From contig NZ_JAFBGA010000002.1 of assembly GCF_016909575.1 (NCBI RefSeq), positions 372,001-436,000 on the forward strand: a stretch of 64,000 nt of DNA, written 5' to 3'. The notes beneath the pieces are model-generated. The model was not told the DNA's origin, did not search any database, and worked only from the letters and a program-made list of their open reading frames with translations. Positions 55,186 to 63,451 of the stretch are shown in pieces. The position numbers were made by a program, and so were the translations under genes. This DNA comes from Streptomyces sp. HB132 (GTDB taxonomy: Bacteria; Actinomycetota; Actinomycetes; Streptomycetales; Streptomycetaceae). Every line of letters begins with the position of its first letter. Within the stretch, counting starts at the first letter, position 1.

Positions 55186-56247
55186 ATGTTCCATCTGCTC
55201 CGGGTCAGCATGATCGAGCGGATCACGGACGACGCGGTGGCCGTCACCTTCGCCGTGCCGTCCGAACTACGCGAGACCTTCCGCCACACTCCCGGCCAGC
55301 ACCTGAATGTGCGCTACAGCGTCGGTGGCGAGGAGATCCGGCGGTCGTACTCGATTTGCGCACCTGCCGCCGAGCAACCGGGTGACCCTGTGCTGCGGGT
55401 CGGCATCCGCATGGTCGACGGAGGGGCGTTCTCGACATACGCCCTCAAGGAGCTGGCCGTCGGGGACCAGGTGGAGGCGATGGCTCCGATGGGCCGGTTC
55501 GTCCTCGCCCCGCGCCCCGGCCATTTCGCGGCGATCGTCGGTGGCAGCGGCATCACGCCGGTGCTGTCGATGGCGTCGACACTGCTGGCGCGAGAACCCT
55601 TGGCGCGCTTCTGTCTGATCCGCAGCGACCGGACGGCCTCGTCGACGATGTTCCTCGACGAGGTGGCGGACCTCAAGGACCGCTATCCGGACCGCTTCCA
55701 GCTGGTGACGGCGCTGTCCCGGGAGGAACAGGCCGCCGGTCTCCCCTCGGGTCGGCTGGACCACGAGCGGCTCACCGGGCTGCTGCCCGCGTTGTTGCCG
55801 GTAGCCGACGTGGACGGCTGGTTCCTCTGCGGGCCGCTCGGCCTGGTGCGGGCGGCGGAAGGCGCGCTGCGCGCACTCGGCGCCGACCGGTCACGCGTCC
55901 ACCAGGAAATCTTCCACGTAGCCGACGAGGGGACAGCCACGCCGACGGCGACCCGGGTCGCCGCACCGTCGGAGAGCCGGCTCACGGCGACCCTCGACGG
56001 GCGGTCGGGGAGCTGGCCGGTCCAGGACGGCGAATCACTGCTGGACACGGTGCTGCGAAGCCGCTCGGACGCTCCGTATGCCTGCAAGGGAGGAGTGTGC
56101 GGGACCTGCCGGGCCTTCCTCGTCTCCGGCGAAGTCCGGATGGACCGCAATTTCGCACTCGAACCGGAGGAGACCGGGGCCGGTTTCGTCCTGGCCTGCC
56201 AGTCCCACGCCGTCACCCCCGAAGTCGAAATCGACTTCGACCGCTGA
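55186..56247 (+). CDS. paaE: Phenylacetyl-CoA epoxidase reductase PaaE
   Basis: 353 residues. FAD domain (about 5-105; RRSYSICAPAAEQ), NAD(P) domain (about 110-235; GGSGITPVLSMASTLL) and a C-terminal plant-type 2Fe-2S domain (about 265-353) with CKGGVCGTCRAFL and a late LACQSH cysteine. It passes electrons from NADPH to the PaaA diiron site. Its ATG directly follows the paaD stop. Last gene of the operon; a large hairpin follows. Confidence 0.95.
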   Translation: MFHLLRVSMIERITDDAVAVTFAVPSELRETFRHTPGQHLNVRYSVGGEEIRRSYSICAPAAEQPGDPVLRVGIRMVDGGAFSTYALKELAVGDQVEAMAPMGRFVLAPRPGHFAAIVGGSGITPVLSMASTLLAREPLARFCLIRSDRTASSTMFLDEVADLKDRYPDRFQLVTALSREEQAAGLPSGRLDHERLTGLLPALLPVADVDGWFLCGPLGLVRAAEGALRALGADRSRVHQEIFHVADEGTATPTATRVAAPSESRLTATLDGRSGSWPVQDGESLLDTVLRSRSDAPYACKGGVCGTCRAFLVSGEVRMDRNFALEPEETGAGFVLACQSHAVTPEVEIDFDR

Positions 56248-56283
56248 CGACCGCAAGGCGCCCGCCCCGCCAGAAGAACCACT

Positions 56284-56329
56284 CGTGCCCGGCGCACGGG
56301 CACCCGTCGGTGCCTGTGCGCCGGGCACG
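56284..56329 (+). terminator. paa operon terminator
   Basis: A perfect outer 13-bp stem (56284-56296 with 56317-56329) extends inward by 8 more pairs with one G-T, closing on a CGTC loop. It lies 37 bases after the paaE stop. Confidence 0.88.
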
Positions 56330-56589
56330 ACACACGTACGCCGGTGCCGGCCTGTCCGCGTAGGTGAACGGACAGGAGAAGCGCGCAGCAGGCCGCTGGC
56401 TCAAGCCGGTCCGACAGGCGCCGGCAGAGACACACGGCAGCTGTGGAGGCATCCCTGAGGCAGCTGCGGGGCGAGGCCGCCCGCTGCCGAAGAACCCCTC
56501 ATGGGAACGACGTCGCGTCGGTTCCGTGCGGCGGCGGTTGCGATGGAGCCGGCCCCGCACGGCGGCGAGGACGGCTCCGAAGAGGCCCG
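56330..56589. other. Intergenic stretch without a visible gene
   Basis: Together with the terminator this makes a 342-base gap between paaE and the convergent rhodanese gene. I see no ribosome site with a coding-biased frame, and no repeat of note. Confidence 0.6.
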
Positions 56590-56934
56590 TCAGAGGACGA
56601 AGGCCGCGCTCCCGTTGTCCGTGACCATCGGACGCTCGGCGCCGTCCCAGGCCAGCATGCCGCCCTCGACGTTCACGGCGTCGATGCCCTGCTGCACCAG
56701 GTACTGGGTGACCTGAGCGGACCGGCCCCCGACGCGGCACATCACATGCACGCGCCGACCGTCGTCGGCCGCTTCGGTCAGTTCACCGAAGCGGCCCACG
56801 AAGTCACTCATGGGAATGTGCAGCGCGCCCTCGACGTGCCCGGCTGCCCACTCGTCGTCCTCGCGGACGTCCAGCACGAATCCGTCCGACGGAACCGCGA
56901 CAGCGTCCACCGAGGGCAGCGGAGCGAAATTCAT
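56590..56934 (-). CDS. Rhodanese-like domain protein
   Basis: 114 residues, a single rhodanese domain: FVLDVREDDEWAAGHVEGALHIPM, then the active-site loop VMCRVGGRSAQV with catalytic Cys near 65, and a C-terminal VEGGMLAWDGAERP. It may carry sulfane sulfur or act as a persulfide transferase; partner unknown. GAGAAGG precedes the ATG at 56934. Confidence 0.93.
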   Translation of the reverse strand: MNFAPLPSVDAVAVPSDGFVLDVREDDEWAAGHVEGALHIPMSDFVGRFGELTEAADDGRRVHVMCRVGGRSAQVTQYLVQQGIDAVNVEGGMLAWDGAERPMVTDNGSAAFVL

Positions 56935-56979
56935 GGGAATGCCTTCTCTCGTACGTACGCGCCAGGGTCATCCGGAACG

Positions 56980-57987
56980 CTACTGCACCAGCCCAGCGAG
57001 CTCGTCCTCACGCTGGGACACCTCCGCGAGGAGCTTCTCGCCGATGTCGTCGAGAAGCCGGTCGGGGTCCTCCGGCGCCATCCTCAGCATCGAACCGATC
57101 GCACTCTCCTCCAGCTCCTGAGCAAGAACCGTCAGCAGTTCTTTACGGCGGCTGAGCCACTCCAGCCGCGCGTAGAGCTCCTCGCTCTCGCTGAGTCGCA
57201 GCTCCGGCGCCACAGGCCCCGACTCCCACTCGGCGGCCAGCTCCTTCAGCAACGCGACGTCGCCGCGTCCGTAGGCCGCGTTCACCCGCGCGATGAATTC
57301 ATCGCGTCGTGCCCGCTCGTTCTCGTCCGGTGCCAGATCCGGATGAGCCTTTCGGGCCAGCTCCCGGTAGAGCTTGCGCGCCTCCTCGCCCGGCCTGACC
57401 CGCTTCGGCGGCCGGACGGGCTGCTCGGTCAGCATCGCCGAGGCCTCCGGTGAGAGCCCGTCCGAGTCCATCCAGTCGTGGAAGAGCTCGTCGACTCCAG
57501 GCATCGGCATCACAATGGCCCGCGCCTCCTGGGCCTTGCGGAGATCCTCCGGATCGCCCGTCTTCGCGGCCCGAGCCTCCGCGATCTGCGCATCGAGCTC
57601 GTCAAGGCGTGCGTACATGGGGCCGAGCTTCTGGTGGTGGAGCCGGGAGAAGTTCTCCACCTCGACCCGGAACGTCTCCACCGCGATCTCGAACTCGATC
57701 AGCGCCTGCTCAGCCACCCTTACGGCCTTCGCGAGCCGCTCCTCCGGCCGGGGAGCGCCGCCCTCACCCGCCTTCGCGTCGGCACCCGCCGCACCGCCCG
57801 TACTGTCGGCAGGATCACCAGCCGTGTCGCCGGTGGCGGGTTCCGCCACCGGCGGCACGTCCGGATCGGCTCGCGGATCGTCACCCTGCGACGCGTCCTG
57901 CGCGTGCTGCGGCTCGTCCTGCCGGTCCTGGTTCTGCCGGTCTTCGTCGTTCCGGGTGGTCGGCACCCCGGCGGCTTCGTGGGTCAC
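56980..57987 (-). CDS. J-domain protein with coiled-coil region
   Basis: 335 residues. An acidic, low-complexity N-terminus (about 1-85), a coiled-coil segment (about 90-165; ALIEFEIAVETFRVEVENF), a degenerate linker, then a J-like domain (about 205-265) with the HPD motif in LARKAHPDLAPDENERARRDEFIARVNAAY, and a charged helical tail. J domains stimulate DnaK ATPase; lack of the Gly/Phe and zinc regions makes this a class C type. GTG at 57987 is 6 bases after TACGCT, so a leaderless start is likely. Confidence 0.85.
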   Translation of the reverse strand: MTHEAAGVPTTRNDEDRQNQDRQDEPQHAQDASQGDDPRADPDVPPVAEPATGDTAGDPADSTGGAAGADAKAGEGGAPRPEERLAKAVRVAEQALIEFEIAVETFRVEVENFSRLHHQKLGPMYARLDELDAQIAEARAAKTGDPEDLRKAQEARAIVMPMPGVDELFHDWMDSDGLSPEASAMLTEQPVRPPKRVRPGEEARKLYRELARKAHPDLAPDENERARRDEFIARVNAAYGRGDVALLKELAAEWESGPVAPELRLSESEELYARLEWLSRRKELLTVLAQELEESAIGSMLRMAPEDPDRLLDDIGEKLLAEVSQREDELAGLVQ

Positions 57988-57993
57988 CCGTCC

Positions 57994-57999
57994 AGCGTA
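57994..57999 (-). promoter_or_regulatory. Leaderless -10 box of the J-domain gene
   Basis: TACGCT on the minus strand, then 6 bases, then GTG at 57987. The bases GTGGCCATACGCT match the TrmH promoter. Confidence 0.6.
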
Positions 58000-58046
58000 T
58001 GGCCACGGCCCGTGCCCCGAACACACACGGTGGCCGCAGGACGCGC

Positions 58047-59513
58047 TCAGACGCCTGGCTCGGCGGCTATTCGCCCGGCCCGGACAGCCCGCACGAGTTC
58101 AGCGTGATCCGCCTCCGTGCGGTCCGCGTACGTCACGGCGAAATCGGCCACAGCATCGTCGAGCTCGGCGTTCTTCCCGCAGTAGCCCGCGAGCAGCCGG
58201 GGGTCCGCGCTGTGCGCATGGGCTCGGGCCAGCAGGGCCCCGGTCATCCGCCCGTAGTCGTCCACCTGATCCGCCGCGAGCGCGGCCGGATCCACGCTGC
58301 CCTTGCGATTCCTGAACTGACGCACCTGGTAGGACCTGCCGTCGACCTCGGCCCAACCGAGCAATATGTCGCTGACGACCTGCATCCGTTTCTGCCCGAG
58401 AACCACCCGGCGCCCCTCGTGCTCCACGCCAGGTACCTCGAACCCGGCCTGTGGGAGGTAGGGGGAGAGCACGGAGGGACGGGCCTCCTTCACCTGCAGG
58501 ACCAGCGGCTCGCCACGGTGGTCGAGCAGGAGCACCACGTACGACCGGGTTCCCACGCTTCCCGTGCCGACCACCCGGAACGCCACATCGTGGATCGCGT
58601 AGCGGGCCAGCAGCGGAACCCTGTCCTCCGAGATCGTCCCCAGATAGCCCTCGAGTCCCGCCGCCACGGCCGCCGCCTCCGCGTCAGGCACCCGGCGGAG
58701 CACAGGCGATGCGTCGACGAAGCGGCGACCGCCGTCCTCGCACTCCTCCGTGGACCTGGCGGCGAATCGGGCACTCGTGTTGTTACGGGCCTTGGCGGAG
58801 ACCCGCTCCAGCGTGCCGAGCAGATCCCGGGCGTCGGTGTGCGAGACGAGCTCCTCGTCGGCGATGGCGTTCCACGCGTCGAGTGCGGGCAACCGGGCCA
58901 GAAGACGCATCGTGCGCCGGTACGCGCCCACGGTGTCGTACGCGCCCTGCCGGCAGGTGTCCTCGTCCGCGCCGGCCTCCCGGCCCGCGAGCACCAGCGA
59001 CGTGGTGAGCCGCTTGAGATCCCACTCCCACGGCCCGAACACCGTCTCGTCGAAGTCGTTGAGATCGATGACCAGGTTTCCCCGAGCATCGCCGTACAAG
59101 CCGAAGTTGGCCGCGTGCGCGTCACCACATAGCTGGGCCCCGATGCCCGTGACCGGCGTTCCCGTCAGGTCGTGTGCCATCAGTCCTGCCGAGCCGCGGA
59201 GAAACGCGAACGGGGTTGCCGACATCCGCCCGACCCGTATGGGCGTCAGGCCAGGCACTCGATCCCGGTTCGACTCCTCGACCGCCTGTATCGCGTCCGG
59301 CCGTCCGGCGGGCAGCGCCAGGGAACTGTGCGCGGAACGGGGCACGTCGAGCCGCAGTGCTTTGCCGGCCGCCTTCGGGGACACGGTCCCTGATCCGGAC
59401 GTGCGCACCCCGCCTGCCGTCCGGCGCGCGAACCCGGGAACAACCGGAATGCGCGCGTCTCCCGCAGACCGCTGTACCGGCACCGCAGCCTCGGTCTCCT
59501 CGACTTCGCCCAT
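58047..59513 (-). CDS. DUF2252 family protein (kinase-like fold)
   Basis: 488 residues. Family hallmarks: RVPGLTPIRVGRMSATPFAFLRGSAGLMAHDL, CGDAHAANFGLYGDARGNLVIDLNDFDETVFGPWEWDLKRL (HxxN and Asp positions as in aminoglycoside-kinase-like catalytic loops), then QVKEARPSVL and LLARAHAHSADP. The fold is inferred to be kinase-like, but no activity is established. ATG at 59513 is chosen after GGGGG; GTG at 59537 is possible. Confidence 0.88.
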   Translation of the reverse strand: MGEVEETEAAVPVQRSAGDARIPVVPGFARRTAGGVRTSGSGTVSPKAAGKALRLDVPRSAHSSLALPAGRPDAIQAVEESNRDRVPGLTPIRVGRMSATPFAFLRGSAGLMAHDLTGTPVTGIGAQLCGDAHAANFGLYGDARGNLVIDLNDFDETVFGPWEWDLKRLTTSLVLAGREAGADEDTCRQGAYDTVGAYRRTMRLLARLPALDAWNAIADEELVSHTDARDLLGTLERVSAKARNNTSARFAARSTEECEDGGRRFVDASPVLRRVPDAEAAAVAAGLEGYLGTISEDRVPLLARYAIHDVAFRVVGTGSVGTRSYVVLLLDHRGEPLVLQVKEARPSVLSPYLPQAGFEVPGVEHEGRRVVLGQKRMQVVSDILLGWAEVDGRSYQVRQFRNRKGSVDPAALAADQVDDYGRMTGALLARAHAHSADPRLLAGYCGKNAELDDAVADFAVTYADRTEADHAELVRAVRAGRIAAEPGV

Positions 59514-59886
59514 GGAGTCGCCCCCGTCCTCGCTCACAACCGGTCCGTCCGACCAACATCAACTGCGGACGACGGTACAACCGTTGCGTGACAGCCGTCT
59601 GCCCCTGTGGACAGCCCGGAAGCCGGCCTGTGGACACCCCCTGCCGGATCGGGGTCCCACGCCGGACCAGCCAGGCGGATCCACCAGCCGGAGCGCACCA
59701 CACGGCCGAGCCCCGGCACACCGCCACGGACCGAAACCCACGTACAGGCACCGCACGGACAGGCACAGCCGCGCCACCCGGCACGCACGCCCCCGGAACC
59801 GCGCGGGCCACCATGCCCTCCGGCTCTCCTCGAAGCCGGAGAGGTGCCCATGCTCGGCACCATGGCCCGCGGGCACCTGTTGGAGG
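59514..59886. other. Intergenic stretch with two DnaA-box-like sequences
   Basis: About 370 bases, no convincing gene. CCTGTGGACA-type sequences occur near 59604 and 59627 (one to two bases from TGTGGACAA). CTCCGGCT at 59818 pairs with AGCCGGAG at 59834, a possible small terminator for the membrane-protein gene at 59887. Confidence 0.55.
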
Positions 59887-60960
59887 TCACACCCCGACGG
59901 CCTCTTCCATCTCCTCCTCGGCGCCGGCCGCAGCCCGCGCGGCCGCCACCTCACGCGCCTTCTCCTCGGACGCCCGACGCCGCCCCGCCTCGGCCAGTCC
60001 CGCCACACCCAAGACGACCAGTCCGGCCACGAACCACAGAGCCAGCACCAGAAGGTGCCCGCTCAGGGCATGACCGCCGAAGTACACGTGGCTGCGAACG
60101 CCTTCGACGAAGCCCGCGCCGTTCCAGAAGGAGTGCAGCGATCCGAAGAAGCCGGGCTGGAGTTCAGGCCGGAAGATGCCTCCGGAACTCGTGAAGTTGA
60201 GCATCACGAAGAGCAGCATCACCCCGAGCGTGGTCCACCGCTTGAGGAAGGTGTGCAGGCCCACCCCGATCAGCAGGATGCCCGCCGAATAGAGCCACGC
60301 CATCGCCCAGAGCCCGCCGAGCCCATGGTCCACCAGCCCGAACACCGGCCCGGCGAAGGCGGCGCCGATCACGCTCACCACCAACGACGTGCCGATCGCG
60401 AGCCCGGCCCTGAGGCGCAGCGCCAGCACCGCACCCGCACCACCGATCACCGCGACCGACGCGTAGGACCCGATACTGACCGCCACCAGCAGGAAGAAGA
60501 TCCCCTGTCCGGTCGGATCGCCGTCCGCGGTGGGCGCCACGTCCGTCACCTGGAGGGGTGCGCCCTGCTCGGCGGCGACCTCGGTGAAGACCCTCTGGAC
60601 GACCGTCGCGCTGGTGTCCGACGAGGCCTTGGCCACGATGAGCTCGGGGCGGCTGCCCGGCACATAGGCACCGTAACTCTGCTGCGTCCGCAGATGGTTC
60701 ACCGCGATGTCCCGGTCCGCTACCGTACGCACACTCAATGCACCGTCCCCCTTGTCCTGCAAGGACTGTGCAAGCACCTGCGCGCTCGCTCCCGAGCCGA
60801 CGACGTCCACCCTCAGGTCGTGCGGCTCCGGAGCGTGGAAGGCCCCCAGATAGGCGAGCCCCATGCCGATACACATCAGCAACGGCGTAACGAGATGACT
60901 GAGCACATGGCGCAGCGCGCCGGCGGTCGGGCCGGGGGCGGAGATCGGACCTGCGGACAT
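59887..60960 (-). CDS. Membrane protein, ABC-2 permease/DUF3533-like
   Basis: 357 residues. One membrane helix near the N-terminus (about 23-43), a large external loop (about 45-160), then about five helices (about 165-335), a pattern shared by YhgE/DUF3533 and ABC-2-type exporters. No ATPase gene adjoins. It is divergent from a MarR gene, separated by an A+T-rich operator, which points to an export or stress role. GGAGGAG is 8 bases before the ATG at 60960. The C-terminus is Glu/Ala-rich. Confidence 0.78.
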   Translation of the reverse strand: MSAGPISAPGPTAGALRHVLSHLVTPLLMCIGMGLAYLGAFHAPEPHDLRVDVVGSGASAQVLAQSLQDKGDGALSVRTVADRDIAVNHLRTQQSYGAYVPGSRPELIVAKASSDTSATVVQRVFTEVAAEQGAPLQVTDVAPTADGDPTGQGIFFLLVAVSIGSYASVAVIGGAGAVLALRLRAGLAIGTSLVVSVIGAAFAGPVFGLVDHGLGGLWAMAWLYSAGILLIGVGLHTFLKRWTTLGVMLLFVMLNFTSSGGIFRPELQPGFFGSLHSFWNGAGFVEGVRSHVYFGGHALSGHLLVLALWFVAGLVVLGVAGLAEAGRRRASEEKAREVAAARAAAGAEEEMEEAVGV

Positions 60961-61003
60961 TCGGCCACTCCTCCAGTGGTTGGCTTTTACAACTTTCACT
61001 CTC

Positions 61004-61018
61004 GTTGTAGCATACAAC
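61004..61018. promoter_or_regulatory. Putative MarR operator
   Basis: GTTGTA-GCA-TACAAC, a perfect palindrome, with another TACAAC half-site near 60988. It lies in the divergent promoter of the membrane protein and MarR genes in an unusually A+T-rich stretch. Confidence 0.75.
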
Positions 61019-61040
61019 TAAGTTCGAGAAGGTGAATCAC

Positions 61041-61493
61041 GTGGCAGACGCCCCCCGGGAACGCGAGGAGTCGCTGGACGTCATCCAGCGCGAGCTCACC
61101 GCTTTCGCACGCCGCGCGCGCTCGGCAGCGGCCCGGCTCCACCCGGACCTACCGCTGGTCTCGTACACACTGCTCGCCCACATCGACTACCGGCACGGCT
61201 GCCGCGCGACCGATCTGGCGGCTCACTACATGCTGGACAAGTCGACGGTCAGCCGACAGATCGCGACACTGGAGAAGCTGGGCCTGGTCGAGCGCCATCC
61301 GGACCCTGAAGACCAGCGCATCCAGGTGCTGCACCCCACGGCCGCCGGCACCCAGGCTCTCGCCTCGACGCAGGCCAGTCGACGAGCCGCCTACCGGGAA
61401 CGCCTCGGCACATGGACCTCGAACGACCTCGAGCGGTTCGCGGAGTACCTCCTGCGCTACAACTCGGCAGGCGAAGGAACCCCGCCGCTGTAG
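61041..61493 (+). CDS. MarR family regulator
   Basis: 150 residues. Winged helix (about 45-110; CRATDLAAHYMLDKSTVSRQIATLEKLGLVERHPDPEDQRIQVLHPTAAG) between dimerisation helices. The wing DPEDQR is typical. It probably represses itself and the divergent membrane-protein gene through the palindrome at 61004. GTG at 61041 is preferred for GAGAAGG 8 bases upstream; GTG at 61032 is the other option. Confidence 0.92.
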   Translation: MADAPREREESLDVIQRELTAFARRARSAAARLHPDLPLVSYTLLAHIDYRHGCRATDLAAHYMLDKSTVSRQIATLEKLGLVERHPDPEDQRIQVLHPTAAGTQALASTQASRRAAYRERLGTWTSNDLERFAEYLLRYNSAGEGTPPL

Positions 61494-61578
61494 GCACTCA
61501 CACACCCGCACCCTGGGGGGCCACACACCCGGGCCAGGGACGACTGCCCCCGCGGGGGCCGCCCCGGGCGACCGCCGG

Positions 61579-61923
61579 TCAGCAGTTCCCCGGGCCCGCC
61601 AGGTAGGTATCCGCCCACTGTCCGAGTTCCTTGAGCGCGGGCTCCATGGCGGCGCCGGCGGCCGTCAGCCGGTACGCCACCCGCAGCGGGGGGCCTTCGT
61701 CGACCTCACGCACCACGAGCCCAGCCGCCCCCAGCTCGGAAAGCCGGTCCGAGAGCATTCGCTCACTGATCCCAGGGACCGCCCGGCGCAGATCCGCGAA
61801 GTGCACCGGCTGCCGCATCAGCACGGAGACGATCGGGCCCGTCCAGCGCTTCCCGAGCAGCTCGAAGACGCGGCTGATACTCGCATCAACCCGCCGACAG
61901 GCCTGCTCACCGTGATCCGCCAT
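61579..61923 (-). CDS. HxlR family regulator (possible redox sensor)
   Basis: 114 residues, single winged helix: ISRVFELLGKRWTGPIVSVLMRQPVHFADLRRAVPGISERMLSDRLSELGAAGLVVREV. Cys9 at the N-terminus is at the place of the redox-active Cys in YodB/HypR-type members that control quinone and azo reductases. It is divergent from an azoreductase gene, so control of that gene is likely. The ATG is 6 bases after TACGCT (leaderless). Confidence 0.9.
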   Translation of the reverse strand: MADHGEQACRRVDASISRVFELLGKRWTGPIVSVLMRQPVHFADLRRAVPGISERMLSDRLSELGAAGLVVREVDEGPPLRVAYRLTAAGAAMEPALKELGQWADTYLAGPGNC

Positions 61924-61929
61924 GACCCC

Positions 61930-61935
61930 AGCGTA
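61930..61935 (-). promoter_or_regulatory. Leaderless -10 box of the HxlR gene
   Basis: TACGCT on the minus strand, then 6 bases, then ATG at 61923. Confidence 0.6.
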
Positions 61936-61951
61936 CTGCGTCGACGTTGGG

Positions 61952-61966
61952 TACTTATTAAAAGTA
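61952..61966. promoter_or_regulatory. Putative HxlR operator
   Basis: TACTT-ATTAA-AAGTA, a perfect inverted repeat in A+T-rich DNA, placed over the -35 region of the HxlR gene and 119 bases upstream of azoR. Confidence 0.65.
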
Positions 61967-62084
61967 AGCGACTATGTTAGTAATAGCTACGTACGGAAAA
62001 CCACCTCGTGGCTCCGGACTCCGTGCCCGCTGCTTCCGTGGGCCCGAGCCGAGCCGCCGCGACTCGCCCTTCACGGAGATCCCC

Positions 62085-62696
62085 ATGGCCACGCTCCTCC
62101 ACCTCGACTCCGCCGTCTTTCCCCAGAACTCCACATCCCGTGCCGTCACCGCCGCCTTCGTCGCGTCCTGGCGCGAGCAGCACCCCGACGGCAAAGTCGT
62201 CTACCGAGACCTCGCAGCCGACCCCCTGCCCCACCTGGACGCCTCGGCCGCGGCAGCCGGCGCGGAGGACACGCTGCGCGGGCACCTGGCCGCCGAACTG
62301 GCCGCAGCGGACGCCGTACTCATCGGCGCCCCGATGTACAACTTCTCCATCCCGTCCACCCTGAAGGCGTGGCTGGACCAAGTGATCATCGTCGGCCACA
62401 ACGCGGGCCCTGACGGTCCCGTGTCCGGCACCCCCATCACCGTCGTGGCCAGCCGCGGCGGTTCGTACGCCCCCGGCACGCCACGCGAGGGCTTCGAGTT
62501 CGTCCAGAACTACCTGGATAAGGTGCTGTCAGGCATGCTCGGGGCGGAAGTCGACTTCATCGTCCCGGAGTTGACCCTGGCCCACTCGAAGCCCGAGATG
62601 GCCGAGCTGATTCCCCTCGCGGACGCGTCCCGGACTCAGGCGTTCACCGACGCGGCGGAGAAGGCCAAGGCCCTGGCGGCGCGCCTCGCCACCTGA
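62085..62696 (+). CDS. azoR: FMN-dependent NADH-azoreductase
   Basis: 203 residues, flavodoxin-like fold. LHLDSAVFPQNSTSRAVTAAFV binds the FMN phosphate, and the isoalloxazine loop shows GAPMYNFSIPSTLKAWLDQVIIVG, typical of AzoR; VVASRGGSY lies near 128. AzoR reduces quinones and azo compounds by two electrons. It is divergent from the HxlR gene, echoing the YodB-AzoR1 pair of Bacillus. ATG at 62085 follows ACGGAG. Confidence 0.95.
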   Translation: MATLLHLDSAVFPQNSTSRAVTAAFVASWREQHPDGKVVYRDLAADPLPHLDASAAAAGAEDTLRGHLAAELAAADAVLIGAPMYNFSIPSTLKAWLDQVIIVGHNAGPDGPVSGTPITVVASRGGSYAPGTPREGFEFVQNYLDKVLSGMLGAEVDFIVPELTLAHSKPEMAELIPLADASRTQAFTDAAEKAKALAARLAT

Positions 62697-62754
62697 GCGA
62701 CGCAGCAGTCCCCAGCGGGGACCGCACGAAACACCCCTTCGGTACGGATCCGAC

Positions 62755-62768
62755 GTTTCACGTGAAAC
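62755..62768. other. parS: parS site (ParB-binding)
   Basis: GTTTCACGTGAAAC, a perfect match, intergenic between azoR and tRNA-Leu, not part of a longer palindrome. Confidence 0.85.
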
Positions 62769-62840
62769 AGCAGTCCCCCTCCGGCCACAGTTCTGCATCA
62801 GTACGTTCTGCATCACAGCGCCCGCCCGACTCGTCCCGCG

Positions 62841-62890
62841 CCTTTCGGGAACGGGCCCGAGCCAGCCGGCCCGGGCCCGTTCCCGAAAGG
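62841..62890. repeat. 19-bp perfect inverted repeat
   Basis: CCTTTCGGGAACGGGCCCG at 62841-62859 pairs exactly with 62872-62890 around a 12-base GC-rich loop. It is too far (145 bases) from azoR for a standard terminator, but could end a run-through transcript. Confidence 0.75.
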
Positions 62891-62940
62891 CCGGACGGGA
62901 CCAGGCGGGACCGGACAGGACCAGGCGGGACCGGAAGAGC
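62891..62940. repeat. 20-bp direct repeats, about 2.5 copies
   Basis: CCAGGCGGGACCGGACAGGA-type units repeat at a 20-base period directly after the hairpin. Confidence 0.7.
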
Positions 62941-62978
62941 CACGCCACCCACCCACCCACAGGGATCAACAACACGAA

Positions 62979-63014
62979 GAACCCCCGCACCGAATCTCTC
63001 CGGTGCGGGGGTTC
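62979..63014 (-). terminator. tRNA-Leu terminator
   Basis: GAACCCCCGCACCG pairs perfectly with 63001-63014 across an 8-base loop, about 40 bases past the tRNA 3' end. Confidence 0.85.
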
Positions 63015-63053
63015 TGTCGAACCAACCCGACAGTCGCAAGCGACTGTCCGTTG

Positions 63054-63136
63054 TGCGCGAGGGGGGATTTGAACCCCCACGTCCCTAAGGACACTGGCAC
63101 CTGAAGCCAGCGCGTCTGCCGTTCCGCCACTCGCGC
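63054..63136 (-). tRNA. tRNA-Leu (anticodon CAG)
   Basis: Acceptor stem GCGCGAG pairs with CTCGCGC. The anticodon stem-loop is CTGGC-TTCAGGT-GCCAG, giving CAG. A long variable arm (leucine type) and the T-arm GGGGG-TTCAAAT-CCCCC follow. The 3' CCA is not encoded (discriminator A). It reads the common CTG codon. Confidence 0.95.
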
Positions 63137-63451
63137 ATGAGTGGTGTTTTCAGACTCTCTCACCGTGTGGTGTGAGCGCCTGGCGACATCCGGAAGATTA
63201 GCACGCTGGACAGGGTGGATTCACATCCGTTGTTTCCCCGGACCCACGGGGGGAACCGGGAACGCGGAAAGCGCGGCCCCACTCCTCCTGAGTGCACCCG
63301 GAGTGCGGGACACTGTCAGGAGGCCACCTCTACGATCCGTGTGAGAGGTGACACTCATCCACTCTGCAGACAAGGGGAACCAGCCGATTTCCCCACGCGT
63401 GGATACGATCAGTAGGCAGTACAGGGATGACGACGACGGAGGAGGTGCCCC
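63137..63451. promoter_or_regulatory. Divergent promoter region of tRNA-Leu and the FHA operon
   Basis: 315 bases without a gene. A TACGAT -10 box at 63404-63409 suits the FHA gene (about 40 bases of leader). A CTCACC/GGTGTGAG inverted repeat near 63160 lies on the tRNA side. Confidence 0.55.

Noticed and set aside
63054..63136. tRNA-Leu as an integration site
   Set aside because: No duplicate of the tRNA 3' end and no integrase are in the window. The downstream repeats are not copies of the tRNA.
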